DNA of 64,000 nucleotides. It comes from Phoronis australis (Eukaryota; Phoronida; Phoronidae). Positions 19,350 through 34,000 of this stretch are shown piece after piece. Below the pieces are notes generated by a model that was not told the origin of the DNA, made no database searches, and worked only from the letters and a program-made list of their open reading frames with translations. The position numbers and the translations under genes are program-made. The stretch lies in the NCBI GenBank assembly GCA_002633005.1, contig NMRA01000145.1, positions 217,737-281,736 on the forward strand, given 5' to 3'. Positions within the stretch are counted from its first letter, which is position 1; each line of letters opens with the position of its first letter.

Positions 19350-22042
19350 CGGCGGGGTTGCTTTAGAGTCTATTCATTCAGCAACGTAAAGTGACAGAAC
19401 AGAGTGTTCCCGGCAAGACATCCCGAGAACCCACGACTTTTTCATCACTGACGGTCAACTTCCCTACAAAATGGTGCATTTTTCTACAAATTCCATTTGA
19501 AATGCCATCTTTCCGGTTTAATTCCATGCCAAAGTGTTGACTGAAATGTTCCTCGAATTACTTCCCTACTATAAAGCTCAAGAAGGTTAATATAGGCCTA
19601 GTCATATTTTTGACAAAAGACATACTCATTTTTGATAACATGTAGTGTCAGGCGCTCGGCATATGGGTCAAAAAGCCCGTCCAAAAATTCCTCCAAAGGG
19701 CGATTAGACCTCAGAAAAACTTTACAGAACAGTGTTTCTTGACCCGCGTGACTTGGAACTAGTCAATCGACGCTTCCTGTAGGACCATCAGGTGCGCATC
19801 CAGGGTAGAGTTCAGTGGCCGGCTGCTTGAAACTGTCCCAAATAGGGACTGCACTAAGTTCCCTAAACTTTTCCATATTTGTTTCGTTCTTTAGGCACAG
19901 ATGTAATATTTTTTCTATAATTTTATCTTTATTATGAGCTCTACTTTCACTAATGGTATTTTCTAATAATATCACTAATACTGAGCCCTTAAGTTAATCA
20001 AAATAATTAGGGTCTTAGTCCTTAAATTAGGGGTGTTGCATGAAAAGATCCCTACTTATTTGAGTCCAATAATATTTAGAATTCAATGCAGAGTTTACTC
20101 TCGATTTATACCAAAGCCATAAATTGGCATAGTAATGATACTCAAACAGTATAAGATAGGACAATCAGTGTTTTCAAACGTCCACAAATACGCAGTAGAT
20201 TTAGGGAACTATTTGGAACTGTTTCATGCAACCGGGCACAGTAGTTCAGTAGCTGTCTCATGGCTAGAAAAAAATATTGCCAAAATCACGTGTTCACGTT
20301 TAAAATACACTGCAATATCTTGCATAATCTCACGAAGTCTTAGTTTTCTAGCGAAGTACTAGCATTATTGAACTCTACCCAGAGCTCTATTGCTTGCTCC
20401 GGGTGTACTTTTTTATGTGTTGATACTGCAGATGACTTTGACAGGACATGCCACATTTATTATTTCAGGTTTCGTGGCTTTTGACTCAGAAATGATGTCT
20501 GAGCTAGTATACCTTCACTGCTCAATGTTATTTATTGAGTGTATTGAATATCCAATACATTGTCCAAGTGTTTCAATACTAGCGGCAACTTAATCAAGCT
20601 TGATAACTTCATTCAAAAGTTTACAGCTTCAGAACTTATAATCGTGTTAGTTCAAGTGTGATTAAGTTTGAAAGTCCAGCAAGCCTGCTCGGTTTCGTGA
20701 AGGAATCCTTTAACCAGTGCCCACAAGAAGATGTGAATATTTATATATCCTTCGAAATTTTGTGAAAATTCATTAGAAGTATCAATATCAGTTTGGCATG
20801 ACATACGATATATATAACTTATTTGTATTACAATTTTTACTAAAGAACACAATTATCTTCATTATGACTAATATTTTCTAAATTGCATCATGTGCATCCT
20901 CCATCAAGCAGCTCAGTCAGTGTTTATGTACTTAAAACAGCCAATTCTTATCCTGTATTCTATCATTTTATATAATTTCATATCCTATATCATCTAATTT
21001 CTTATAGCATTTCAATGTGTTTGTATAAAGATTTTGTAAGCAACAGTAAGAGCACAGATAACGTCTGGCATCTAGGTATGCGTGAAGTCAAGTTGTTCCC
21101 ACATGGAAAAATTTGTTCACTGTTCCACTTAAGATTTTTTTAGACTTTTGACATATTATACAGCAGCTAAAGAGCTTTCATTTGGTATATAATTCGTTAC
21201 TATGGCAATTTGTTTCGGGTTACTCCGCGTTTGAACCAGTCCAACATTCTGACCCTTACCAAAGATACTATATCCCTTGCCCTTACTGAGCTTGTATGCG
21301 TATACAGACATAAGCAATTTCAGGTATGTCTATGTAATTTATTTTCGGTGATCGGGCATGTAGACTAAATTTTGATTACCTCGTGACGATAAAGGAGTCA
21401 GTGAAGCACACACGTTTGAAGATCAAAAGTCAGTGAGTAGCATATAGCCGCCGAAGCACAAATTGGTGCGTTTATTTCGTAACAGAGCACAATCACATTC
21501 CTTTACACATTAAAATACAATACAAATAGATTTACTAATTAAAATATGCTGTAAATAAATACTGAAAGCCTGAGTTGAATATAAGAGACTGACACGACAT
21601 TGAGTTTCAGTTCTATGAAAAAAAAACAGTTACACGCGCACAGCACAGGTTTTAAAAGCGTGGTTATCGTTTCGTTGACATTTAAACCTGTCAAAAACTT
21701 CAGCACTCAAAATTCTCTAGCACAAACAACCATAGATAAAAATAAACAATACAGTTAGTAAAACAATATCTTCGGTTAAAGCCCGAAATGTTAACAGTCC
21801 TCCGGAACCACCACTAACTGAAGACCGCAAGTGTTCGATCGAGATTGTGCACGATCCTTGCCGGTCCCGTCTAATGGTCTGATAGTTGTTGACGGACGAG
21901 AAACTATATCCCGACCAAGATACCACAGGCCTATGGAAAAAATGTAACTGTAGCCCAACTTACGCTAATTTTTTCACTACCTTTTATGTGTGAAATGTGT
22001 CAGACCTCCAATTACATGTCTTTGACATTCAAAGACTATAAT
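19350..22042. other. Intergenic, no gene seen
   Basis: AT-rich sequence between the erlin upstream region and the 3' end of the membrane-protein gene. No conserved peptide, tandem repeat or terminal inverted repeat stands out. The part nearest 22042 is presumably 3' UTR of the minus-strand gene. Confidence 0.45.
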
Positions 22043-25000
22043 TCACATCTTGGAATTCTCAACAATAGTTTCCGGTTCCGAAATGTTCTTTATGGGAGTT
22101 GTTGAGCCCACTCTGTTTCCCCGCATCGTCTGCCTAAGTAATATATTCGTGATACAAATTCCAAGCATGAATACACCGACCAGCAGTATCATGCATGCTA
22201 TCAGCGGAACCTGGACGTCGAGAACTTGGATTAAAGCAGACGACAATACAAAAAGGAAGTAAATGAAAAAACTGAGTCCAAGAAAAAGTGTTTTTCCAAT
22301 GGGTCCATACGTAGGTTTTTCGTTTGGTTGAAGCTTCTTTTCAATTTTAAGAAATACCCACGTTAATCCCCACCCCCAAAAGAAATAGAGATAGTACACT
22401 CCGGGTATTCGTATAAGCTCAGAAAGACGCGTGAAATATTGTCCATTGGCGTCTGGTATCCAGCTATAACACCATATAGCTATGGCAAGATAGACCGCCA
22501 ACGGCACCAGGCGGAAAATGAAGTGAATCTTTCTCCAGAAAGGCAGCGAAAAAATCTGGAAAATAATAATAAATATGAGGTTTCTAACAATAAAAGTATT
22601 ATTGCAGGAGAGAAAACATGGGTCGTGTTTTCTCAACATTACTGCTGATTAAAATGCATCTGTTCTATAAGGCAAAGATCCATTATCATGACCAGGAAAA
22701 GGATGAAATTAAAAACAAAATAGATAAAGTAAATTGACAATTGTCTTTTTAGTTGTAAAAACGAAGTATTTACAAAGCTAACAAGAATAAAAGTACATTA
22801 CCCACCGACTGTTGGATCTGACAACAAAGCATGAAGTGAATATTACATTTTGCTATTGTATCAATACAAAGGTGGCCTCGTAGGGGACCCGGACCCCCTG
22901 GGAGCTACCTGGGGCTCGCTCATACTTTGGTTAGACTGAGTTGTGTTGAATGTGATTTAGTGGCAGAATACCAAATAAATTTAACAGGGATGATGTCAAT
23001 TGTCAACTGAGACCGAGATTACTTTGAAAAATGCAAGGATTATTAACAGGAATCTTTCAAAACATGCCATTACCCAAGCCATACCTGTGTAATGACAAAC
23101 ACGCCGGCGAATCCAAATGCAAACATGGGCCAAAGAAGCGTTCCATTCAACTCCGGTCCACCTGTTTGGTAAGCCACCAGCCCTCCATGAAACGCCACCC
23201 ACACCTCGAGTAACAACTTCCAATATTTGTTCAGGTGAAATTCCGTATATATTAGACTACCTGGAGAAATGAAATGAGCAAATTCGTCAGAATTCTGAAT
23301 ACGTACCATTCGAAAAATAATAAATGGCTCTCGAACTTTGAATATGTGTAGTAGAGTGATACTTAGAGAAATACTCGCAACGCACTACTTTTCTGTCAGG
23401 TAGGATTAGGCTAAGTGTAAATATTACTTTCCAGTCTGCCATTACACTCGTTTTGGAATGCAAAATTCATCGGAGTTAAAGCAGAACACATTTCTTATAG
23501 CAACTCGGAAACGTTGACAACACGGCTGAGAAAAACTAAAACTTTCTGTAACAAAAATATCATTTAGAAAAAATATCTAAACAAATATCACATCCCTCAC
23601 TCGATTCCGCCTAAGTTAAGGATGTAGTTCTCAAGAAAAATTCCAAATCGGGTAACTTCGGAACGTCATATCTCAGAAATTGCTAGTGTATTCATATGAA
23701 ACTTCCTCATTCCATGCTTCATGTACAGTTCTACAAAACACTAAAAGGGATTGTTTTTAAAAATGTTCCACATTTGCATGAGGGAATATGGAAATAGAGG
23801 TTTTATATTCTTTATAAAAAAATCAAGTTCCATAAAACGAAAATGAAATGCTTTAGAAAACGTTAACAGCGGTTGAACATTGATATCAAATGAATATGCC
23901 TATGTTTTAATACCCTAATTATTTGTTGTGGATACACATTACATGCTTGCTAAATTTTACTACAATAAAATACAGGTGACCAATTAAAGTCAGATTAGTA
24001 AAAAGCCAAAAATTAAATTCTAATTTCAGAAAAAAATTACTTTTACTGAGTTAAAATCTGTAGAGATGTAGTTACTTGGCCAAATATACCGACTTATCTA
24101 TAAAGTCCTAACTACGGTACAAATTTAGCTTCGCTGCCACCCGCTAGGAGTAGTCACGTGAAGAAAGTGTGCGTATAGCAGAAAAGAATATTGGTTTTTA
24201 CCTTGCAACAAAAACATCCAAGTGTTAGCAAATCCCATCGCGTGACCCAATGTGTTCTCCATGGGGTGGTACCAAAAGGTGTAAATGGCTGCCCAGGAAA
24301 ACGCGTAACCGTGGTATCTGGAATTAAAAAATGGCATTCAGGGCACACCAATAAACATAGTCATCAACTATTTGTAAACTTCAATCACGCAAGCATTTCC
24401 ATCTCACAAAGTATCAAAACCAGCCTCGACTCACTTGCGTATGAGGTTTATAGGTGCGAAGTCCATTCTTAATTTTTGGCTCCACTTGTCTTTATTATGC
24501 ACTGTCGGCCATCCGAAAAAGAGCCCCCTCTCGCGGTATTCCATAATAACAACAAACACCAACAACATAATGACGGAGCCTGAAAAAACAAAACGTCGTG
24601 TTACAACGTGAAACTCAAAATTCACAAGGTGGCACAAGTGAAGGAATGGTCCAGTCAGTAGAAATGTATGCATACACGTCATATGGAACTCTAATCCCAC
24701 GAACACCCTATCCCGTGAACTGCATTTGCCGTCTCAATAAGTTCAGAGAGCGGTGCTGGTGAGCTATCATGATCTCAAGAGGTTTGTATATTATGTATAG
24801 GACAACTCGTACTTACTTTGAGAGCTGGCAATGCTGACGTCTTGTGCGGTTGCGTCATATGTCACGTGAGTTTGCAGGAGATGTAAGAGGTGGAAGAAAA
24901 CGTTGAGAGCAAACAAGATCCAGTTGAACGGTTTAAACATTGTCGAATACTTGGGGACATTGGCGGGTTCCGAGGCCTGAGAAGAAAATGAAACAGTTTC

Positions 25001-28000
25001 GAACAGTCTAAATCATTGATTTTAGAAGTTACGACTATATATTAACTATCGCTTCTTCTCCTACAGTGTTTCCATCCACGTTGGTGGTACAAAGGGATGT
25101 GCCTTAAACTGCGTTACTCTTGACACAAAACATACAAAATCTTTTACTCATAAGACAACTTCATTCAGAATCTTATTTTCAAGAAATTTCTACGGTAGGG
25201 TAATAGCTAACTAATTGGCGGCAACAAAAAGAATAGATTTAGATTAATTTCAGAAATTTAAGTGACAACATTAGGGTAGCTTGTCTTTCTCGTTAATGTT
25301 TTTTTCCTTATGAATACAGTTTTTAACTGAGAAGATATTTTGTCAGATCACTTTTGGCACGTATCTATAATATGGTCGAAACGGACATTCTTTTAGCTCT
25401 GTCTATACACTGGGATTAATTGTAAACGAGTCTGTATCAACTTTGTATGTGCAGACAACGATCCAAAAGTCGTATACGACTTCTCCCGAGTCGATCGAGA
25501 TTTTAATCGACAAGTCTAAACACCTTTTTAACAGGAAAAATTAAGTCGGGACCCCAGTCAATCAACCCCGATTAATAATATGAGACAGACAGCGTACAAA
25601 ATCGTTTACAAAAATCTGGATATGTTAAAAGGGGTTTGAAAATAGCTTTAATGTAACCCGTGCAAATAGACTAAGCTTTTTCAATCCGTGCAGTTCACCT
25701 AAAATTTGTTTTTTAAACACACAACTTTGAAATCTTACAATTTTCAATACTCTCATAAAAGGCGTTTCATGGAAAAGCGAAGACTGTCTACTAGCTCCAA
25801 ACCATATTTACTTTGCTTAAGTGCCGCCGTGCCCTATAACCCATACTGTTGGAAATGCTTTCAACTGTCAATAAAAAACATTTTTCCCCTATGGAAGACC
25901 GGCGATGAATCGAAATTTCACATCAGACAACAGTCAAAGACGGGGTAAATGTGTCATACTGGCAGCCGAGATGACGTCATTTGACAAATAGCCTGCTTTA
26001 CGAAAGAGCGCGCGAGCGGGAACAAACATAAATTTACGCCTAAACGTCACATTGAAAATTATTATTCATTTATACAAGGTACATTGGCACAAGGAAAATT
26101 AATATCACGACAATTTCATTCTGATTTCTGGGAGCAGTCTAATATCTTACTGAAATCAATGCTAAATTAGCGAGTTTATTTTTGCTGCAAGCGTTTCGCG
26201 TGAGCGACAGAGTTATAAGACCGCGTATTCTATGCGTGATATGTGACCCAGTTATTACAAACTATCCTTGTGGTAAGGTATTGACCGGAGACATACAATA
26301 AGTTTTTGAAATGTATACCGACGTGGACTACTTGTACACATACGTAGGCGCAGCCAACCACCTTTTGGCATTTGAACCTAGCGCCTACGCACCCTAAGTT
26401 AAATTCAGTGCTCAAGGTGACCCGATGAGCTTTGGACGCCTACTTACCTCTAATTTTACCACTGCAGCACTGTCTAACAGTAATCATGTATTACACGTAT
26501 CGGAACAGTCGAAGTCTTAATACTATTTCAGCTGTCTAAGATTTTTCAGGACTTTGAGGTAATTGCCGCCTTAAGCCCAACCAACGCTAACTCCTCAATA
26601 ATTCATTTCCTACACACAATGAGTTTCTCGCAAGAATCTCATAAGAACTTACCTTAACAATCTGGGCGTAATAGATGAACATCCACACGGAGATCTGATG
26701 CAGAATGTAGCTGGCCCATACAAACAGTCGAGTCATCGCTGTCACGCGATTGGGAGGTAACTTCCAGTAGTACCACCGACCCGTGCAATCGATCCCGTAC
26801 CTGTGTACAGTGAATGAATAAGTAAATCAAGTGTTGGGAATTATAAATAGTCTTTTTTATAATATTAAAATACTCATATTACGACAACAATCGTGGAAAC
26901 GCAACTATCTTCACCAATTTTTAGTGTTCCAGCCAACACGGGTTGATTGTAGAACCATTTTAGTGCAAAGGACAAGATTTGGCTAGATTGTTTCTGAAAC
27001 TAGATTAATTTTTAACGCGGACCGGGGAAGTTGATGCGTGTGTTTGACGTTTTTAGAACACCACTGAATATAAACAAAGTTTTTTAAACCAGAATGACAC
27101 TGCGGTGATATTTCAGTTTCGCCATGACCATCCATAATTTTCGGAGACTGCTTTTTCAATCGCTCTAGCCTTGCAACTAAAATGAGATTGCTGCGGATTC
27201 TGAAAGACTAACGTTACCTGCCGGGGACCCCAGGCTCCTCAGTAAAAGGTTCTGGCCAGAAGCGCTCTTGTGACGACACGCTGGTGTTGTGAGTAAAGCC
27301 AGATTGCGCGTCCCATCCACGAGCCATCCCTTAGGAAAGAGAGCAAATACTTAAATTACCAGCATGTTCCCTTCATAATAACGAGCCATAAGAGGTCAAT
27401 AAGAATGTCCGTTTTATTAATAAATGTGCGTGTTCTCTACATTTTATACACATTCAAAGAATCGATTCGCATATTTGTTATACTCTTGGTTTTATTTAAG
27501 CATAACATTAAAAATAATCGTATAAACGTGCAGGAAAGGCAAACTAATAAGCATTTCCATTGTGACCACAGGTGTTCCTGGAAATGCAGAAGTAATGCAC
27601 AAGCAAGCTGAACGCTGTAATTGCTATGACAGCGCTCTGTTGAAGAAATGTCATCCACCCAGGTGATATGAAGTTTCAACTCATATTGGCTTAATGACAC
27701 CTGGAGTGTAAATCCAAAGCATATTCTTGGGGGAGAGTTCCCAAGTTTTACCCATCACACGGGAACACCTCACCAAAGCTGATTTGGAATTGGTGGTCAT
27801 GTCCACCACATAAGGAGTACAAGAAACGTGATGGCGGAGAGCCAAACCTAGGCAGGTCACATTTTCTGCAATGGGGGTTCAGTAACTATAGAGCTTCAAT
27901 GGTATTAGGCCTATACGTCATTTCGGCTTCCACGTGAACATCACCACTTTTGTTTTACTGTTACTATTCCCCAAGCTTACATCTTAGTCGTCTTACAATG

Positions 28001-31000
28001 TTTTTAAAGGTGTTTTCTGGACAATGCTGCGCCACGTGAAAGCATCTGCACTAGATACAAAGAAGACAGTGTCATCAGCGTAAGCCTGAACAACCACGCC
28101 TTAGCTAATGTAGACCATTAACTGCAAAAGGCGGTCCATAACCACATTGGAGAGAGTAGATGACGCAATGCCACCTTGTGGGATCCCTGTAGTGAGACCA
28201 GTAGTGATACTGGTCAATGTCACAGATTTGGCGCCTTACAAATCTCTTATGATCACGGAATACCATCGGGGCATATATGATTCAAAAAGGGAGGTCAAGT
28301 TGATCACGTTGAATAAACTATAGAAAAACCCAGCGGTCACGTCGCCGAGAACCTGGAAACCGGAGGTAGAATTGAGTTCCGTAGACGAAAGAATCTCTCG
28401 ACAGAAGCTCATGTGTTCACGTGCTTCGCTTGTAATACTGGGGGATGTCTCGGGAGGTCTTGCGTGGTCTTGAGGTTTTGCGAGGTTCTTGAGTCTATGG
28501 AACGAACATTTACTCACCTAACGCAAACATAACGCCAATCAGTGCTCCAGCAAAGAGTATACCAATCGCCCACATGATGACGTCATGGCGTTGACTCCAT
28601 TTTCTCGAACTGACCTGAAATACGCACGAATTTAAATAATCCTCACTCCGACCCAGTGCTGTAGTGCGGCGTAGGCGCACGTAGGCGCAGCCAACCACCT
28701 TTTGGCATTTGAACGTAGCACCTACGCCCGTAAGTTACGTTCAGTACTCAAGGTGATACGGTGGGCTTTGGGCGCCTACTTACCTCTAATTTTTCCACTA
28801 CAGCACTGTTGACGGTGTTTTTACGGCGCAGATTAATCCGCTTATGGAGGGTTTAAACGATGAACGTAAGAATTTTTTCGGACGTGAAAAAAATATCATT
28901 TTCATAGACGTAATAATGGCTGGTGACCCTAATTTTCCCTTTTTTCACTGTATTAGTTTGATGTAGAATATTAACATCCACTTGATTTGTTTGACATACT
29001 TAAACGGTTCTTGTATTCATAGATTTGCATAACATTATGCCATAATGTTTACCTCTGGCTTGGACGAAGCCAGCGACTGTTGACTACCGCTTTCGTTCAT
29101 CCCCTGACCGAGCCTGTTGGCATCTGCAAATATAATAAAAGTTTTATGATTCAAGGCAGGCTCTATAAGCAGGCGTTTATGACTAACATCGTGTCGGGGG
29201 GGAGGGGTTCCCGACCATATTTTTGATAGGTGGGCCGCAGGGAAATAAGGATTAAAACGACTTAGAATGTCGCCACCACAAACAATATTCTTTGAGATAA
29301 TTAACTGTGAAATGAATTAACCCATTTGTAACTAAGGCGCTACTGCGGGAACGTTACTCTTCAGTTTTCATTCATAAATAACATACAAAAATCATATTGC
29401 AGTGTTTTAATCCCAACAAAAAACCCTGCGATTGAATTGAAATTTAATGAAACATCCTCTTAATTAGACACCGGCATTACTTTGAAACCAAAAAACGTAT
29501 CTCGGTACTGTTGTAAATACCGACTCTAATTTTGGAGAGAAGGCCTACACAACTAAAAGTGAACCCCTTCACAAGAAATTTAATGGAAAAGGCAATATAT
29601 CGTGGAGTATTTGAACGTGGAAGTGAAAGCCCCACCTATCTGAGCGGCACATTACGCGACGACGCATATCCCAACCAGTGTTATAACCAAACCTTCGTAA
29701 GCGGTCAATATAACGCTATTGTACACAACGGCAACCATAGAATATCAGATTCTATAGTGTATCTTGGTACAGCTGCACTGTAGAGGTTGGCCCAGAGGCT
29801 AGTCTGTGCAAGCACAGTATGCATACACAAAGACCGTGTAATGTTATCACTGTGCTCTTCAAGCGAGCAGGCCAAAGATATTTGGCCAAGACTGGACCAA
29901 CCATAGACTTGTAATAGGCCTATATAAACTATCAAAACTATGGTAAAATTAAACGATGACTTCGTTGGAGATAGCTAGCTAGGCAGTACACGTTGTGGTT
30001 TCGGAGACAGTCCGCATTTGAGTTGGTCAAATAAGAGAGCTCAATTTGACATGTTTCTTGTGATATCGCCAACTGGTTGACACGAAAAAACAACTACCCA
30101 AAAAATAAAAGGATATGCACGTACAACACACATAGGTCAAGTCAGTCAGTGCATAGACTATAGAGTATCTATGGTCAGTGCGTGTGATGACTTCAGGTTT
30201 TACGGTTCAGAGTTCGACAGCAACGGCAGCTACATTAGTCGAAGTATACTTTTTTCCAACTCACCAAATAACTTCGTTCACACGTAAGTCCAACGTCTTA
30301 CTTCGGCAGTAATCACACAAGTCCCTGATTAGACTAATCGGTCTAAGCTATTACAGTAATAATGCTCATAAGGAGGTCAGCGAGGGGGCAAACTTATATA
30401 ACTAATCCAAGCGCGAACGAATCGAACCTAACACTCAGACCACCTATTCACTACCCTCGGAGACAGTATTCTTTGCGCAGACAACGCGCTTGATTTGAGC
30501 CTCCAGCGACCAACGTACTTTTTGACACCAAAAATACAAGTATTTTTGAATAAAATATAGTTTTTGTTCCTTACATACCACAGAAAGTAATTAATTGCGA
30601 CGTAATTACAACGCTCATTATTCGTAGCCCCTTCGAGCGCCCCAGAGATATTCTCAACCAATCAGCGTAAAGTATGTATTGTCATCGTGCCAACCTGGAG
30701 CCTCACTGCACAACAACTGAGTTTCTTGGACGCAAGCTACTTATCCGATGTAAGCGCGGCCCACTCGCTCAATAACTTTTTACACTCCCGACATTTGATG
30801 AGCTGACGAGTGACTTACTTTGGTTCGAACTATTTGCTTAGGAAATCAACTGACCAGGTTCACATGGCAGTTTGTAAAGCAAGTTACAACGTTATAAACA
30901 GAAAGGTCAAAAGTCGATCGCGTAATCTATGGAATAACCGGCTTTGGCAAGCCTACCTTTTAAACCTGCCACGCAAATTTGTTAAAATTTCCATGTTTCA

Positions 31001-34000
31001 GTTTTTATCGGAAGCTGTTAAGCCGATAGGAGCTGACTTAAAAACAGGAAACGAGCAATACTGTTGAAATGCTTCGCACGCTTTTGACGGAAGCTTTTAT
31101 TTCTTGTTAGTAGCTAAGACTGCTCATAATGGGAGATACAAGAAACTATATTTTACGTCGGCTTATACATAAACAGGAAATATTAGATCTAACAGGCTAC
31201 ATAAGAAGACATATAATGAAGCTAGCTGGATGAACAAATGAGACTAGATCTAGAGTTTATATATTGGTAAACAAAAATAATGTGTTTAGAACCTAGAACT
31301 GAAAACCTATGGCTTAGAAGTAAAAAGGTGAAGTAGTTTAGAAATAGATTCAATCTATGTGACTAGAAGGACAGAAAATCCCTAATAAATGGAGCAGTGA
31401 GGATAATCTACTAAGCATTCATGTACATTGCCCTCCAGTCCGGGTCCTCACCAATCTCTGAGAAACATTGAAAGATGCAGCGACTCTGATGGGACGACTG
31501 TTCCATGGGAAGACCGTGTCAGGCCGCAACAAAACGAAATAACGCGGTTCTATATTTTTCTGACTCTAGATACATAAAACGTAATCACGAAAGGAATATT
31601 TATCTCCCCTCTGTTGGATCAGACCAATGAGTTATTTAGCCAGGGGATTTGATTTGGATTCAAGGGCCATAGTCAAGTTAGAAGCGTTGTAATAGTGGTG
31701 ACGTTAAATTTCAGTGTTCTATTTAACACGTGTAACAGCAAATCATATGTGTTCACATAATCGTTTTAGACAAATAGCCAAACAGCCCTTCTTAGAAGGC
31801 ACGTAGTAGAATTTTCCAAGTTAGATGGAGTTTACATTCGCACAGAAGTTTATCTACCAGGGTACATTTGACCACGACTGCGTTCCGTAAACGCAACACC
31901 ACTTCGCGAGATATCGCCATTCGTTGTTACCTAAGCATGTGACCACAATCAGGTTTCTAGCGAGTCTTCTATACTAGTAAGGAACGCATTGCACCTAGAG
32001 AGGACTTTTGAACCGAGTATGTAACGAGATAAGAACAATTTTACTATGATACATAGGCGGATTTAGGGGGGGGGGGGGCGGTGTGTGCAGTTTTAGTGTT
32101 TGGGGGGGGGGCTCAAACCCAATTTCAAGTGTCAAATTCGGAACACGGCACATTCGTAACGGAGCTATGGCTAAGTATAGGTTCTCCCGCGATATCCCAG
32201 GCGACCGGCAGTGGCGCCTACGACTCCGTTTTCGTCGTCTGCTCCACTGTGCAATGAAGAAAATTTACTTCATTTTTTAAAGAGAATGCAACCTGAGTGA
32301 CGATGGAAAAACAGAAGCTGCTGGTAAGATGATAATTTTAATCGAAGCCTTAGTGTATCACTCAGAAACTTGCAATACTCTCTTTGTCAAACCTTATCTT
32401 AAGACGATTTCCAAAGCAATCCCGTCATTATTGCCAACAAGAAAAACGGATTTGGTCTTTTGGGCATTTGAAGACTATTTTAAATACGACAAATTTGTTA
32501 ACAATTGATGGCACAAAATATAAAACGTGTAATAAGCATTACGAAAAGAAGTAGGTTTCGCGCGCAAACGCTGTGGACCATAAACAAGTAGGTCTTTTAG
32601 TATGGAATTTGTAGTTAATCGTGGTGGTGTTGTGGTAACGCACGCGCTCTCTATCCGCCAGGTCGTGACTACGAGTCTCTGGTACGTTCAGTTTTCCTGT
32701 TTGACACGTTCTCCGTATAATGTTTTTTTTTTCCTTTTTTTCTTGGATAATACTTCAGGAATCAAGGAAAATGCTTGATTTTTAGAGGTAAAAACAGAAA
32801 AATTTCCTGAGCGGGAGGGGGGCAAACCCCCCTTCCGACCTCCCCCCATTCGGTGCTATGCGCATCTACAATCGTGGTTCAGTTTGCGCAAATGCTTACA
32901 GCCGGACAAAATGTTGGGCCCCCCCTTGTGATATCCTAGATCCGCCACTGTGATAAGTAACCTAAATCAAAATTCGTTTTTTGACAGGGCGCTCGGGTTT
33001 ACTGGCACATTAAACTTGAAATTTCGAGCTGAGACACAAAATCAAGCAAATAGTGGTTTGCTGAGATTAGCGCGCAATCAACCGTTTTCTTAACTGACCT
33101 AAATCACGCTCTTTGAACGTCAGTACTTTAATTAAATAGTACAATCACTAACCTTGATTTTAGCGAATGTGTGGCAGACCATGGCGAGAATTCGCCATTC
33201 GAAATAAAATCATAAAAACAACAGATTCCATTGTTTTATAGCTCTGGTCAAGGCTAAGAACTTCAAAAAGTCTATCCCACCCAGCAATAGTAACAAACAT
33301 TCACTTTTCGGCTGTAAAAGTGATAATGGATCATCAAATGCGAACTAGGTAGAAAGTATTCATTAATTAAACCGAAATATACTCGTGGCCACACTGAATC
33401 GTACACTACTTCGAGTAGAACAAAAAAGGCAAAAATAATTCAGAGTTCAAGTTCATAGATTAGACCCAGGGCCGAGATCGAATCTTGACCAAAGTTCTAA
33501 TATAATGAATGGACAACTTTGCGCTTTCGCTTACGTCCTAAAATGGTTGTGAGGTTAGTTCTGAGTCCGTTCGTGCTCGGTGAGATTATTTGTAGGAAGC
33601 TAAAAATTTTACCATTTCATCATAAAACTTAATTCGTCTTCAACCCACCAGAAATTAAAACAACAAAAACTATTCCTTTCTATCAACGGTGTTCCCATTG
33701 AGAATGTTGACAAGTTTAAGTACTTGGGCCTTATTTTAGATCCCAATCTTAAATTTAATCTGCACATAGATCATATCACAAAGAAATTATGAAAGGAAAT
33801 CGGTGTACTTAAACGTCTAAGCAAATTTCTTAATGTCAGTACTCTTAAGACCCTTTACCATTCTATTATTCAGCCTCATATTGATTATTGTTTATCGGTT
33901 TGGGGGCACACTAGTGACACACTTGTCAGCAAAGTCCAAGTAATCCAAAATAGAGCCGCCAGGGCTATCCTGGGTACTAGAATTAGGGACACTAGGGTTG

